Part shown: piece by piece, positions 1 to 11,732 of the stretch
How the letters are laid out: each line of letters opens with the position of its first letter
Numbering within the stretch: position 1 is the first letter of the stretch
Source: Anticarsia gemmatalis
Lineage: Eukaryota > Arthropoda > Insecta > Lepidoptera > Erebidae
DNA: 64,000 nt
Assembly: GCF_050436995.1 (NCBI RefSeq)
Contig: NC_134745.1
Coordinates: forward strand, 10,602,001-10,666,000
Direction: 5' to 3'
Notes under the pieces: generated by a model
What the model was told of the DNA's origin: nothing
Seen by the model: only the letters and a program-made list of their open reading frames with translations
Databases searched by the model: none
Program-made: the position numbers and the translations under genes

Positions 1-110
1 TAGGTACACGTTATCAAATAATAATAGTAGACATGCATAGTTCATATTCTTCAAAATTTTTAAAATATAATATTTGGTACACCAGAGTTAGCTTAAAATT
101 AAATACTTAC

Positions 111-3100
111 GGTTAAGCTCTTCATCACTAATATCACGGCAGAACTCAGTATCATGTAGCGTTCCAATGAGCAGTGAGAACAGTGCACAGAACGTGGCCA
201 GTGGGGCCAACAGTCGTTGTACACCGCTATCGTGTGGCAAGCCTCGCGACAGAGCCGCTAGGAGTGGCTGAGCCGGCGCGCCGAACACAGACTGTTGCGT
301 CATACCACTCAGCCACGACCACACGCCGCGGACGAACATGGGCTTAAATGCTAGTGTGTATAATAACCTGAAAGGAAATTGTAGGTATTATTAGGATTTT
401 GGTTAGGTCGCCAATACATATGTGTACCAGATGTGACAATACTTTCAGTGTAGTAAAAATATTCAGTGTAATAAAGAGAACTTTAAAGTTAAGGTAACCT
501 TGGATCTGAAAAATATTATTCCAAAGAAAAAACAATCTTGTTGTTTAATGAGTTAACAAATAAACTTGGACCGTAGGGTAGCAGACCATTTTTCTGGCCG
601 ACTGTACACATTTCAATTACTTAAAAGAAACGGTGCTGAATGCAGAACTACGTGTTTTGAAATTCTATGTTCTACGTCATTGTCGTAAAGTAAAATCTAA
701 ATGAATATAACCCCAAACTCTTACCGGTACTTGTGTAACGCCATCTTATTACTCAACAACAGGTTATGACACATCTCCGTCACACTATCAAGGAACTCTT
801 CACACAGATCAGTCTCGGTGATCTGAGAGCAAGTGCTCATCACACATCGTTCAGGCTCGTTCAACAGTTCTATGCACTTGGTCAATATACTTTGTTCTCT
901 AATTGAAGTAGGGTTAGGTTCATTTTCCTCGTCACTGTCATCGTCCTTGTTAGCAACTGTGTCCTGACTGAACAATGAGTCCTCATACTCGTACGTGATT
1001 TGCTTATTACAAACGTTAACAGTTAACTTAGCTATTATTTTAAAGTAGTCTAATATGATAGGATTGTTCGGCAGTCTTGTGTTGTCCATGTTGCGTATCA
1101 TGTTGACTGTGAAACGAAAAGCGCAAATAAGTACAATACTCATTCTAATAACTGCTGATATTCGCTTATTTTATCAAAAAATTATTGGTGACGCAAGGAT
1201 CGCACAAACGTATACGTACACGGGCACGTATACACTTAATAAGTTTAATATGCTGTAAAAGAAAATAACGCCAATCTAGAAATAGGGTTGACTGTCTGAA
1301 TTAATAACACTTAATCAATAATCTGCTCTTACAGGTAATTCAAAGCAAGTCAAACTTTTTTGTATACGCCATGCGCAAGCTCTATATCTCTGCTGGGCAA
1401 GAATCTGTTCCCGAACGAGGGAGAATAAAGCCTAGAGTTCAATCAAATACAATAGTATAAAGTAATCTTACCAAAGTCCGGTGGTTCTAACGCGAGAACA
1501 GAATGCAACAACCACGAGTCATTGGTGAGCAGTTTAGTGTGGAACTTGTCGTCGTCTCTAAGACACTGTATCAGCGCCAGGAAGGGGAACGGCTTGTTCA
1601 CGTCGTGCGCCAGCGCCGGTATTATGAACATCTCCACTGGCTCCGGGTACGGGTTACACAAGAATGCCGATGTGAATTCTGTCATGATTCTGTCACTGGA
1701 ACAATATAGATTATTGAATATTTGACTATCTTCCATTCTTCAAAAACAAAGTATTTATCTTATAGTGCATATATTGACATCACACCATCAGTAACCATTT
1801 TGTGTTCTGTTTTATTGCCAAGATAAATATAGTGTTGCAAAGTACCTAATTATTTCAGGTCAGGAAAAACTAGAACGAATTCTAAAACTACAGTATTGAG
1901 CATTATTGAACTAAGTAGAATAATATAAATAAGAATAAGCACATTAAACGAGTAGCTTTTGCATGAAATGAAATGTAACTTACTCGTAATAAGGAATATT
2001 GACACGGGAGATGAGACTGAGCGGCCGTTGTATGAGCTCTAGTAGCGCACCGGCCAGCGGCACGGGAGGGTTCGGCGAGGGCCCATACAGAGGGGGAGTC
2101 TTCTTACATATTAGCTGACACAGATCTTGGAAATAACCTGCAAACAAAGACAATAACGTTATACATAATATTACGACCGTTATACCCGAAGATGCAGGCA
2201 GAGGTGTTTAAAATACAGGGTGTTTTAAACATCGGAACAAACCTGTTGCCAGAAATTGGGCACATTATCAATCTCTGGGCTAACTGCTGCCTGACCCGGG
2301 AAACAAACCCGAGACTTCGGGGTCTGCCGTCATATACAGTCAATTAAATCAATTTGATAAATATTAGGACTCATAGAGATTCAATCACTAAATAAGTATT
2401 GCGCAATATTTGATAATATGGTATGTATGTATGACATCACAAAAATATGCTTGACAAAATAGATAACAATCCCAATTAAATTGTTTGTGGGGAATAACCA
2501 TTATAAATATAATTGCATGTTGCGAAAGCTTTTTAAACTATTTCTTTTAACAATTGACATTTAATTATTTACAATTGACATTTACTTATTATTTAAAAAA
2601 TCTATAATTATGCACCAAATGTTTACTTTTGAAAAAAAATTGGTTCATCCATAAGGCTGGTCTTTTTGAATGTCCTGAAATGGTACTTAATATAAATAAA
2701 CACTAACCTCTTTGTACAAGGTACAAGAATGTGCCGCCCACTACACTGAGAGCTTCATCACAGTTGATATGAGTCTCTGCCGAGTTTGTTGACGTGAACA
2801 CCTCAAACATTCTCAAAGGAACTGCAAGAGGCACCTGTAGAAAAGAAATTCATCATAGTTTTGTTGATTTAGTCCCATTCTATAAAACTTTTCTAGTTAG
2901 ATACCAAATAGAGGCAAGCTCAGTTTATTTAGGGTAGAAAGAGAGACAAGAAATTGGCTAAATGACTCAAAGAATTGTCGACCTTACATGCCTATTGGTT
3001 ATGTTTTTGGGTTTAAGAATTATGACAATATTGCTGTTAGCTCACTAGTATAATGAAATGAATAACTGCCAATAAAATTAACTTTATTGACTAAGCTTCT

Positions 3101-4893
3101 GCCAGCAACTTCATCTGAGTGAATTGATTTTATCCAGGTAATAAACATTACTATGTATACTAATTTCATCCAATTGTTTTTGCAAGAACCAGTAACAAAC
3201 ATGTATACATCATAGTTAACTTTCGCCTTTATATTATTAGTAGGATATGTTTAAGACTGAATCATATTTCTTACCTCATTATTATCCCTTAACAATCGCA
3301 AGTGTAACGCCAGTAGGCGTCTTATTTGTACACAGGCGCCATTTATCTGATACACTTTCTTCCATTGTTTCAACAGTAACTGTGATATGGCCACCTAGAA
3401 AAAATTTACATAACAATAAAAAAATATATAGGTCATCATTTAAATCCTCTTTTATATCTTGTCTGAGTTTTTTTATAGGATAAGGCATAATGAGACTAAC
3501 ATGTTTTTGAGAATATAGAGGTACCTTTAAATTTAAAGAGAATAAAAAGTCTACAATAATGCTATTCCCTACTATTACCACTATAAAACAAATTTTAATA
3601 GAAGATTTTGTTAGCCCATAATAAAATAAATTACATGGCACATTAATATTTATTTTAAAAGATCTGAATGTAGGTATATGTCATTGCATAGGAATCAACT
3701 TAATGTGACCCCAAAAAAATGACTCAAAGTTAGCTGATTTCAAGCAAGCAAAAAGCTTTTTTTTGTTTTACTTCTGTAAATTTAATTATGAAAATGAGTA
3801 TTTCTTAGATTTATTTATAAGTTTTCCTGCTTGTTGGGATTGGCCAGGAATTTCCTTCCATTGAGTAAAAACCCAGTTAATTAAAATAAAATATCATTTA
3901 TATTGTTAACTTATAAATCAGTTGTTTTGAACCTTGATATTTTGTTTAATGCATGTGCAATATGTAAATACTTATAGGCTTTACCTTATGTACAAAAAAA
4001 TTACAGTGGAAATCCTGTTTTTTTTTTATATAATATGTATTGTGTAGTTATATATTTAATGTATACAAACTTACCAGTCTATTATAATCATGTTGAGGAT
4101 CATAGAAGAATAATATTTTAGCTACAAGTGATGACACCAGCACTTGGTCGTCAGGATTGATCCGAGGAAATATACTGTCAAACTGGTCCCTCTCATTCTG
4201 TTTACAGTGTTTCCTTATTAGGTAACTCCTAACAAATGCTTGGATTTTTATAGTACTGTTCAGACGTTTTCTGTGTTCCTGTAGAGGAATAAAAAAACTT
4301 CATTTACCTCTTCCACAGTTCTGTAGGCATTGTTAGGTACTGAACCAAAATGTCAATAGTAAATTAGAATCATAAGTTATTCACTACATATAGAACTATA
4401 GGTCAATAAACCAATCAGTTCCTGAAAAATTATAGTACCCATTAATAGAAAATGCTGAGTCATTACTGTATAATTGAAATACAATGTTATTTTGTTATAT
4501 GGTTGTCATGATACCATTCAAATATTGTTTCAAAGATATTCTTATCAAAGAAGGCAAATTTGCTCAGATATAGGCCTAATAATAGCCTTTTTTAAGTGCA
4601 AAATCCAGGGTTACTCAATGATGATGAAACAAATCATGACAACTTTAAGGTTAGATGTATATCACTAAATCAAACAATATGATACTTATACTAGGTACTT
4701 AATGCGACAATTATTGTGCAAGTAATCACAAAGTGAAAGTCACAGAGTAATTGAAACAGAAGATAACCTCTCGTTTCTGTCTTTGTTGTTGTGACTGGAG
4801 TATCAAAGCCTCCCTGTCTGTCTTGTACTGTGCACTCGCGCCAGCCAAGTTCTGTTGAGGCTTTCGCCTAAAATCACCCTCAAACGAATACAT
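111..4893 (-). CDS. Ube3c: UBE3C-type HECT E3 ubiquitin ligase, N-terminal half (3' end off window)
   Basis: Coding exons in transcript order: 4893-4768, 4278-4075, 3394-3275, 2834-2708, 2137-1984, 1695-1472, 1106-725, 367-111. All junctions are GT/AG on the minus strand and keep frame across 531 codons. The protein starts MYSFEGDFRRKP, a close match to the conserved UBE3C start, followed by a basic Gln/Arg-rich helix and an IQ calmodulin-type motif, IKIQAFVRSYLIRK, at residues 52-65. Family knowledge: UBE3C is a proteasome-associated HECT ligase that extends ubiquitin chains and aids processivity; human UBE3C is about 1083 residues. The catalytic HECT domain would therefore lie left of base 1, which begins in an intron (donor GTAAGT just below 111). 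An acidic DDDSDEENEP stretch lies in the 725-1106 exon. The start is chosen by homology and lies in exon 1. UBE3B also has an IQ motif but not this N-terminus. Confidence 0.9.
1370..1440 (+). repeat. short copy of 'ctgctgggcaa' interspersed repeat
   Basis: The segment contains TCTGCTGGGCAAGAATCTG followed by CCCGAACGAGGGAG. The same core recurs at 49650-49705 (CTACTGCTGGGCAAGGGTCT, then AATGAGGGAGGGGTTAGGC). More degenerate versions occur at 54785-54845 and 55978-56040. This is a common lepidopteran dispersed repeat. Its class is not determinable here. Confidence 0.5.
2165..2345 (-). repeat. decayed tRNA-headed SINE-like element in a UBE3C intron
   Basis: Read on the minus strand, about 2340-2270 gives GACCCCGAAGTCTCGGG, then TTTGTTTCCCGGGTCAGGC, which resembles a Pol III B box (GGTTCGATTCC) after CpG decay. 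A family-like tail follows (AACAGGTTTGTTCCG, then AAAACACCCTGTATTTTAAA). It sits between the 2708-2834 and 1984-2137 exons of UBE3C and does not touch a splice site. Element identity is recalled from general lepidopteran repeats, not from a search. Confidence 0.5.
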
Positions 4894-6047
4894 AGCTGAA
4901 AACACAATAAACCACCGTAAAGATAACATCTAAAACATTTTGTAAACAACAATCAGCTGAACGATTCCAGAATTCGCTTTAAATAATCACCTTAGCCGAA
5001 CTTAATGGTATAATAATGTGCCGTTGATGTATAAGAACATAATAGAATTATAATAATTTAATTCACTTCACATAAAAAGTACTCAACTGATGAACTACAA
5101 GTTTTTGGGATTTTCAGCAAGCAAGTTAGAAATTAAGCTTTGACAGCAAACAAACTATGTGTTGCTAGTGTTGAATTTGAAATGTTATGTTAAACCTAAT
5201 TAATTATCGTTTATAATAATCGCAACAAAAGCATTAAAATTTCTATAAAAAAGGAATGAATGTCGTTCAAATTGATACCATAATACTTGTAATGCACAAA
5301 TATTATTGTATCAATTGAGGAGGGGGAGGAAACCATTCTCTTTTACATTTTTTGCATTAATACGAATTCACAATTTTATCACTTAATATAATAACTATTC
5401 CTTTTGAAGGAATATTATGATTGTGGTAAAAATACTTCGATTTCTAAAAAAACATAATTTTAGTACAACTAAATAATAATACTAAACATTAATTAATGTC
5501 AAGCGTAGGTACTGCAATGCAAGGACGACCTACCTTTTATCGAAGTCCTTCGTCGTATTGTTTTTACCTAATAACCACGTTTCTTTTTAATAGGTAGGTA
5601 CCTAACAGATTTCATATAGTGTTGTTATTGTTCTGAATAGAACGTTATTTTTAACAATTATAGTACCTATTCTGTCAAATTTTACTCAATGGGTCACAAA
5701 ATTGGGCTTTTACCCATTTCGGGGTAAAGACTGGAGTAAGTCTGGCGTTATGTGCTGCTTTGGGAAGTATACAAGAAAATCGGTATACTAAAGTTATTAA
5801 AATATAAGAGCATTTAAACGCAAGTGTAATCCCAGCAATGTAATAAAGTATCAAGGAAATGTTGAGGTTTTGATTTTATGTAAGTAGTGAAGATTGGCAA
5901 CACTTTTCTTCTGTCAGACAAAGCTAAATCAAACGAGAAATAACAACAAAAAGTCAACAAACAGATTTTAACGAAATTACCAATATCATGACTGAATACT
6001 CATACAATAAGTAAACATTCAATGGATCTGTAATAATTCATTGTAAA
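4894..6047. promoter_or_regulatory. divergent promoter interval between UBE3C and the zeste-like gene
   Basis: 1.15 kb of AT-rich DNA separates the two start codons, which face away from each other, so both 5' UTRs and core promoters must lie here or in unseen 5' exons. No ORF of note is present. A GC-poor tract with a TAGGTAGGTACCTA motif occurs at about 5590-5603. I cannot place the transcription start sites from sequence. Confidence 0.5.
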
Positions 6048-7983
6048 ATGTCAGATATTATGGCTATATACGATGGCGAGAGCCCGGAAAATTCGGCTCG
6101 TGTAAGTTGTATTTATTTATAATAGTTTTACTATATTACTATGTTGATTATACTTACACAGATCTTTAGTAGCTTAACACAGGTCTGGCATGTTTTTACT
6201 TTTGATCTTGTTACAGGTCTCTCGGCCAACGCTAGCCCAAGTGAGAGCAGTTATAAGTTTTATGGAGAAACACCCTGATTTAGCGCATAGAAAGCTCAGA
6301 GTAGGCATGGGTCATGCCAAATTTAAAAAGTTATGGCTAGAACTTTCCAATATTGTAAACTCTATGGATGGTGCTATGAAATCTACAAAAGGTTGGATAA
6401 AGGTACCTACAAAATAATCAGAGCAAATTAGCTAAATTGGTTTACTTTTATAATACTGTAGTCTTTATTCGTCCTGTAATTAGCGATATTGGCTGTTCGT
6501 TTATTAAAAAATTATAAAAATATAATAAGTGCATTACCTTTTGTTTGTAGTTCTGGTCTGATAAACGGAGAAGTATAATCATCAAGAAAAAACAAATTCA
6601 GCAAGGAAAAATACAGGGATCACTCACTGCACTGGAGGAGAAGATACTAGATCTATGCAATGATAATGATAGCTCAAGCACAAGTAAGTTGCACCACAAT
6701 AAACATTTACTATGGTGATGGTTAGAACAAAGCAAAAAAAAAACATTTATTTTATCATAGTATAAAATTTATTGTCAGCTTTCTAAAAGCCTTAAACATT
6801 AAAATAATGTTTCATTTTTACATGTTTTTTTAGATTTTTATTAACACTTATTATTATTAACTTATCTAACTAGAAACTACACATAAGTATAAGGAAATCA
6901 AAGTCTGTGCAGTTGATGGGTAAAAAATATCAAGCAAACTGTAAGGCAACTGGTTTTTACTGAACTATACTAACATTATAACATACGGTTGGACCAATGA
7001 TGTTAACAGTAGATGGGTTTGAATGATGCTTAAATATGTTGGGATTGCAGATATCAAGGAACTTATAATTATCTGTTTATTCAGGGAAAAAGAAGACAGT
7101 AAAATCAGAGCCATGTAATGGTGATGACAATGACTCATTTGATGAAGTATTGTCCAATGACTACAGTCACATGGACAACAGCAGGCATGACTCTTTGATG
7201 GATGAACAACATTTTAACTTAATTGATAAGATGGTAAGTATATAAAAAGTTATTTTTCTATATATTGATACTCTATATACTCACAAGATCCCAGTCTCAA
7301 GATAAGAATGAATTTGCTATCAATATTGATTTTAAAACTTAAAAATTGTTCAATTGTATTTTACAATCTTTTAATGATACTCCCTGGGAATCAAACCTAC
7401 AATAACTCAGCAATTTTTTTTAATATCTTAATATATTAGGTGTATAATAGTCTTAAATACTAAATCAATTTGTTTTAAAGGCTTAGATTAAATGACGCCG
7501 ACAGCACCTATCTGAGGTATGCTGGGATAGATAGTTTGAACTATTAAATTTTCCATAGGCTAGATGGTTATCATTAACATAGTGCCATAATTATAAAATA
7601 TTGTAAAGTTCTAGTGAAACAGATACTTTGTTTTCATTTAGTTGGTGGTAATGGACCAGCAGTCAGTTGCTCTCGCGCAAATGGCGCAAGCAAACCTAAC
7701 TTCCTCAAAGGCTATGGAGAGAATAGCTGAAGCATCACACATACAGGTAAGTGGACACTATTTCAACAGTATTTTTTTATATTGGTCGAGTTCGAAGTTA
7801 TAACTAATTGCAATATCACGTTTTCAACAGGCAGTAGCAATCGACCGGCTAGCAGGAACATTTGACAGAATAAACACATCATTTCACGACGTCCGAAACG
7901 CCATTATAGGAATAGACTACACCATGAAACGATGCTATCCTCCAGTACCCATACAAAGACAAAACCCTAATATATTTAGTTAG
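6048..7983 (+). CDS. zeste/Myb-SANT-like DNA-binding domain protein
   Basis: Six coding exons: 6048-6101, 6217-6402, 6551-6683, 7085-7233, 7642-7746, 7831-7983, all GT/AG and frame-consistent, giving 259 residues and a TAG stop. Residues about 20-95 form a three-helix Myb/SANT-like unit with well spaced Trp/Leu positions (KLWLELSNIVN, then KGWIKFWSDKRRSIIIKKK), the layout of the zeste/MSANTD family. An acidic, Ser/Asp-rich linker follows. The last third (about 165-235) is Gln/Ala/Met/Ile rich with heptad spacing (ALAQMAQANL, MERIAEAS) and is probably a coiled coil for oligomerisation. Inference: a nuclear sequence-specific DNA-binding protein. The target is unknown and it is not claimed to be zeste itself. 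Such proteins are often relatives of the Myb-like partner of PIF/Harbinger transposons. Confidence 0.8.
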
Positions 7984-8083
7984 AATCGTGTTAACACTAC
8001 TCATTGCAACTTGTCGTTAGTCATTCGATTATTTAAAATCATGCCATTTTATATCTTAGTATTAGTTGTTTAAGTTTATTTTA

Positions 8084-8117
8084 AATAAACTCAAATGAAA
8101 ACTGACCTGTAAATAAA
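8084..8117 (+). terminator. polyadenylation signals of the zeste-like gene
   Basis: Two AATAAA hexamers, at 8084-8089 and 8112-8117, lie 100-135 bases after the TAG stop, with T/G-rich DNA following. This is the expected place for a short 3' UTR. Confidence 0.6.
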
Positions 8118-8445
8118 GCATTTAACCTTGGGTTAATATTAATGAAATTACTGCATTTTATGAATAGAGAATTATTTTTAAGTGATTCTGAGTACTTTAT
8201 TTTCCGCGTATAACCAATGTCCACTATTAACAAGAAAAATCGTGTTTATAAAGTGAAAGATTATATTCCGCGCGTTATCTTATCTGGGCGTGATAGTGAT
8301 TGTTTTATCAATTCGTGTATCATTGCTCCATTTATAATGTGAAACAGAGCTTGCGTCAATGTAGCCGTATATTTTAGAGTGCAATACACTTAATAATAAT
8401 GAGACTGGTTGCTAGTAGTGTTGTGAATAAAATAAAAAATAAAGT

Positions 8446-10320
8446 ATGGAGCTAAAGCTTTGTTTATTATTAGTGCTGTGTAGTGTTTTCGTAAGTTGTG
8501 ATGTATGTCCGAAGCAATGTGACTGTGATATGGACGACGGGTTAAATAGGGCAACGTGTGTGGACCAAAACATTATCAGTATAGACGTGGGTGTGCCCAA
8601 AGCGGTGCAAGTGTATAGTTTGAGTCATAACGTTATAAGTGAACTGGACAACTTCTGTTTTAAGGTGAGTGAAGCCTTATAGGTGTCTTCATTACTATGT
8701 ATGCTTGGAAAGTGTTCTTTGTAGCTTCAACTAAGGCACAACCTGCCTTTATGCAGTGCTCGGTAAGAAACGGACATTCTAGGTCAAACAAGTTACTTTC
8801 ACATAATACCTGTAAGTCTTTTGTAACTAAAGTAACAACACAACTGACGTCGTTTAGTTTTATGCGCTAGTAGATGCATTGTAATCTCTTAATTCCTAGA
8901 TTGTATAAAAATGCTGCAGTTACTTTATCCTACATATTATTTGCTTAGCTTTACAATTGTTCCGTTTTAGTACACCTGCACCGTTTGGATAACGACCTGT
9001 AAACAGTATATGATAAGAATCGAGCAGGTTTGATTCCAGCACAAAACAAATATTTGTATGACCTACAGGCGTTTCCTAGTCTGAGTCATGCCGATATTAT
9101 TATAATAATATCCTTTTTTATTATGTTTTGCTTTTATAGCAAATAATAAAGAATAATTAAAGTATGTTATTTGTTGTAATATTATGTGACATTTTGTTTT
9201 TATTTCAGGAGATTGGCTACACATCGATAGAAATACTAGACTTGTCATACAATTTAATATTTTGGATCGGACTGCATGCATTCTCTGGATTAGACAATCT
9301 AGTTCATTTAGATTTGAGCAGCAACAGACTTAGATTTCTACCATCGGATCTTTTTTGGGACACTCCCGAGCTCGACACGCTTGACTTGTCGTCCAATGTT
9401 TTTGAAAGTCTTAAAAACGAGCCCTTTCTCATGCATGCGAAGTTAAAGGTATGTTCATAGTCGGTGTTTTATCTTAAATCCTATTAGACAAAACAAAGAC
9501 ATCGTCTTTACTAAACTTTACATTTCAGGTGCTCAACTTGAACAACTGTCGAATCAAGACTTTACCCAACCGCCTGTTCAGCAGATTGCCTAATTTAAGG
9601 AAGTTAGACTTAAGTGAGAACTATGTTGTGACATTAAACACAGAAGTTCTAATGCCATTGCGGAAATTAGAAAGAATAGAACTGCGCAATGAATATTGGC
9701 AATGTAACCCTGAGTTTGTTGCCGCTGAAAATTGGATAACATCGAGAGGCATAACTTATGTAAAACAGTGCAAGAAAGGCCCAAATATGTCTGAAAAGAT
9801 GATATCTTTAGTTCCAACTATTGTAAGGCAATCAGTTGACATAGGTGAAGTGTGGAATATAACCACGGATAAAAATGAAACCATTGTTGAACAACCGTCA
9901 AAACCGCTCACTCCATTTGAGAAGTTCGATAAAGACTTTTCTGCACTCCAAGCGTTTATTATTGGAATGGAAATAGGCTTGGCTATTGGTATAATAGGAA
10001 CGTATATTTGGTTGAATAAGTTTTGTAAATGTGGTGGTCTGAGTTGCACTCGGCCGCAGACGAGGAGACAAAGGCGGCGAGCACAGAGGCTAGACGGTGA
10101 CATGAGGACCAACTTACTATGGAGTAATCTAATCCACCCTGACTTAGAAACTCCACCGTCTTACCGGCGGCAGCTGTCGTTACCTGACAGAAGTCCGCCG
10201 TTCCCGACGTATGGATTGCCCGGTGTTACGGAAGCACCTTTGCAGATAGATGCAATTCGAATGCCAGCTCGTGGCGAAACGCCTCCACCGCCATACAATG
10301 ACTGCCGTATTAACATATAG
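8446..10320 (+). CDS. leucine-rich-repeat single-pass membrane protein with PPxY tail
   Basis: Three exons, 8446-8664, 9209-9448 and 9529-10320, give 416 residues. Residues 1-18 are a signal peptide (MELKLCLLLVLCSVFVSC). A Cys-rich LRR N-cap follows (CPKQCDCD), then about five LRRs with LxxLxLxxN spacing (LDLSYN, LDLSSN twice, LNLNN, LDLSEN) and a C-cap with YWQC (209-212). Sequons lie at N239, N263 and N269. Residues about 293-315 form a transmembrane helix, unusual in holding Glu301. The cytoplasmic tail is basic (RRQRRRAQR) and ends in two PPxY-type motifs, PPSY and PPPY (406-409). Family knowledge: LRR ectodomains bind proteins, and PPxY motifs bind WW domains of Nedd4-like ligases. Inference: a type I adhesion or signalling receptor. 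I do not recognise a specific named ortholog. The third exon begins with in-frame GTG (Val), not a start. Confidence 0.85.
8945..9090 (+). repeat. decayed tRNA-derived SINE in LRR-gene intron 1
   Basis: The segment has GTACACCTGCACCGTTTGG, ATCGAGCAGG, a B-box-like GGTTTGATTCC, and the tail ACAAATATTTGTATGACC. The B box differs from GGTTCGATTCC by a single C-to-T change, typical of CpG decay. No clear target duplication was found. Confidence 0.55.
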
Positions 10321-11732
10321 TTTAGAATCCTTGTGACAGGCTACGCCTATTCTATTATTGTGATATTTCGAATTAATATAGTCAAAAATAGAATTATGTA
10401 ACTTAAGCTATAACGAATAAGTTAGCAGGTACCTAATTGGTAGAATTATATTATTACACAACAGTGTTGTTTGTAAGTGGATAATTAATAATAAGTGTCT
10501 TTTATAAAATCATTTTTATTTATAAATACCATTATCACATTTGATTTATTAACATAATTAAATGATCTGTCATATAATAAAAGTTAATATAATATGCTAA
10601 GTCAGACTCATAGAATTTAATATAAATTCTCTAAATTAAAATAGATATACATAATTTGGGTAACTATATAAAATTTTGTACATTACATAGCACAACCTTG
10701 TGGCAATTTAATATTCATAAACTATGGCATTACCATGGCATATCGATATCCCGAACGAAAATAAATGAACAACTGGTATAAATATATTGAACTATTTCAG
10801 GCGCCCAAATGTTGTTAATTAACAAAACAAAATATATTTATCACAAGTGGAATAGTTAATTATTATATTGATGGCGAAATTATTGTTACGATGGATACTT
10901 ATAGCTAATGAGAGCAAGTTCTGAGAATTGTAGAAATGAGTCGCATAGTTGTCTTTAAAGTACTAAAACAAATGGTAATTTCAAAATAGGATTAGACTGC
11001 AGCAAAACATAATAGTATGAGTATATCGTACAATAAACTCGGCATCAATATAATACGAGGAAACACAGCATATAAAAAATCAAACATTGTGCTTATAAAA
11101 TAAATAGTAATATTTGCAAATGAATGGAATGTACGGTTCATTATAAATCGCGTTAAAGGACAGCAAAATAATATTAGTATTACACTTATATACATCCATT
11201 TTGGCTATAAAAGGAACATACAACTGGAAATGCATGGTTAGTTACAAATATACCAACACAATGGTAAAATAATAAAAAATCTTAACGATGCTATTCCATT
11301 AATACCATACATATAAAATCATGATTATAAAAATTATTTAATAATACAGATTCTATTTACATTTACTCACTAATTCTTATTAAAAAATAATTATTTAAAT
11401 ATAATACGTAATCAGGCACATCATGGCATGTCATTTCTGATTATCACCTACATAATTTTCACTGCCCATTTGTTTTACGTCGTTGTACATATATTTGTGT
11501 ATTACGTATACACAGTGGAGGTATGATATGAGCCAAAATAACATAAGCACTATATTCGAACATCATTATTTTTACCATAATATGCCGTTCACATGACTTC
11601 TTAAAAGAGGGTTACTACTGGAACGACAAAGCTGGGTATAAAAACATCTTCACAATTTTTTTCCTTCACCATAAATGATCATTCCTCTTGTTCGATTACA
11701 ATGTTATAAATATCTTTATCTATATTCTAAGC
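10321..11732. other. convergent 3' UTR interval of the LRR gene and Shark
   Basis: 1.4 kb of AT-rich, non-coding DNA lies between two convergent stop codons. Plus-strand AATAAA hexamers near 10578 could end the LRR transcript. Minus-strand AATAAA (read as TTTATT at about 10517 and 10549) could end Shark, in which case the two 3' UTRs would overlap by tens of bases. No gene is seen inside. Confidence 0.5.

Noticed and set aside
9756..10112. 118-codon minus-strand frame
   Set aside because: Shadow of the LRR gene's last exon, with no domain or splice context.
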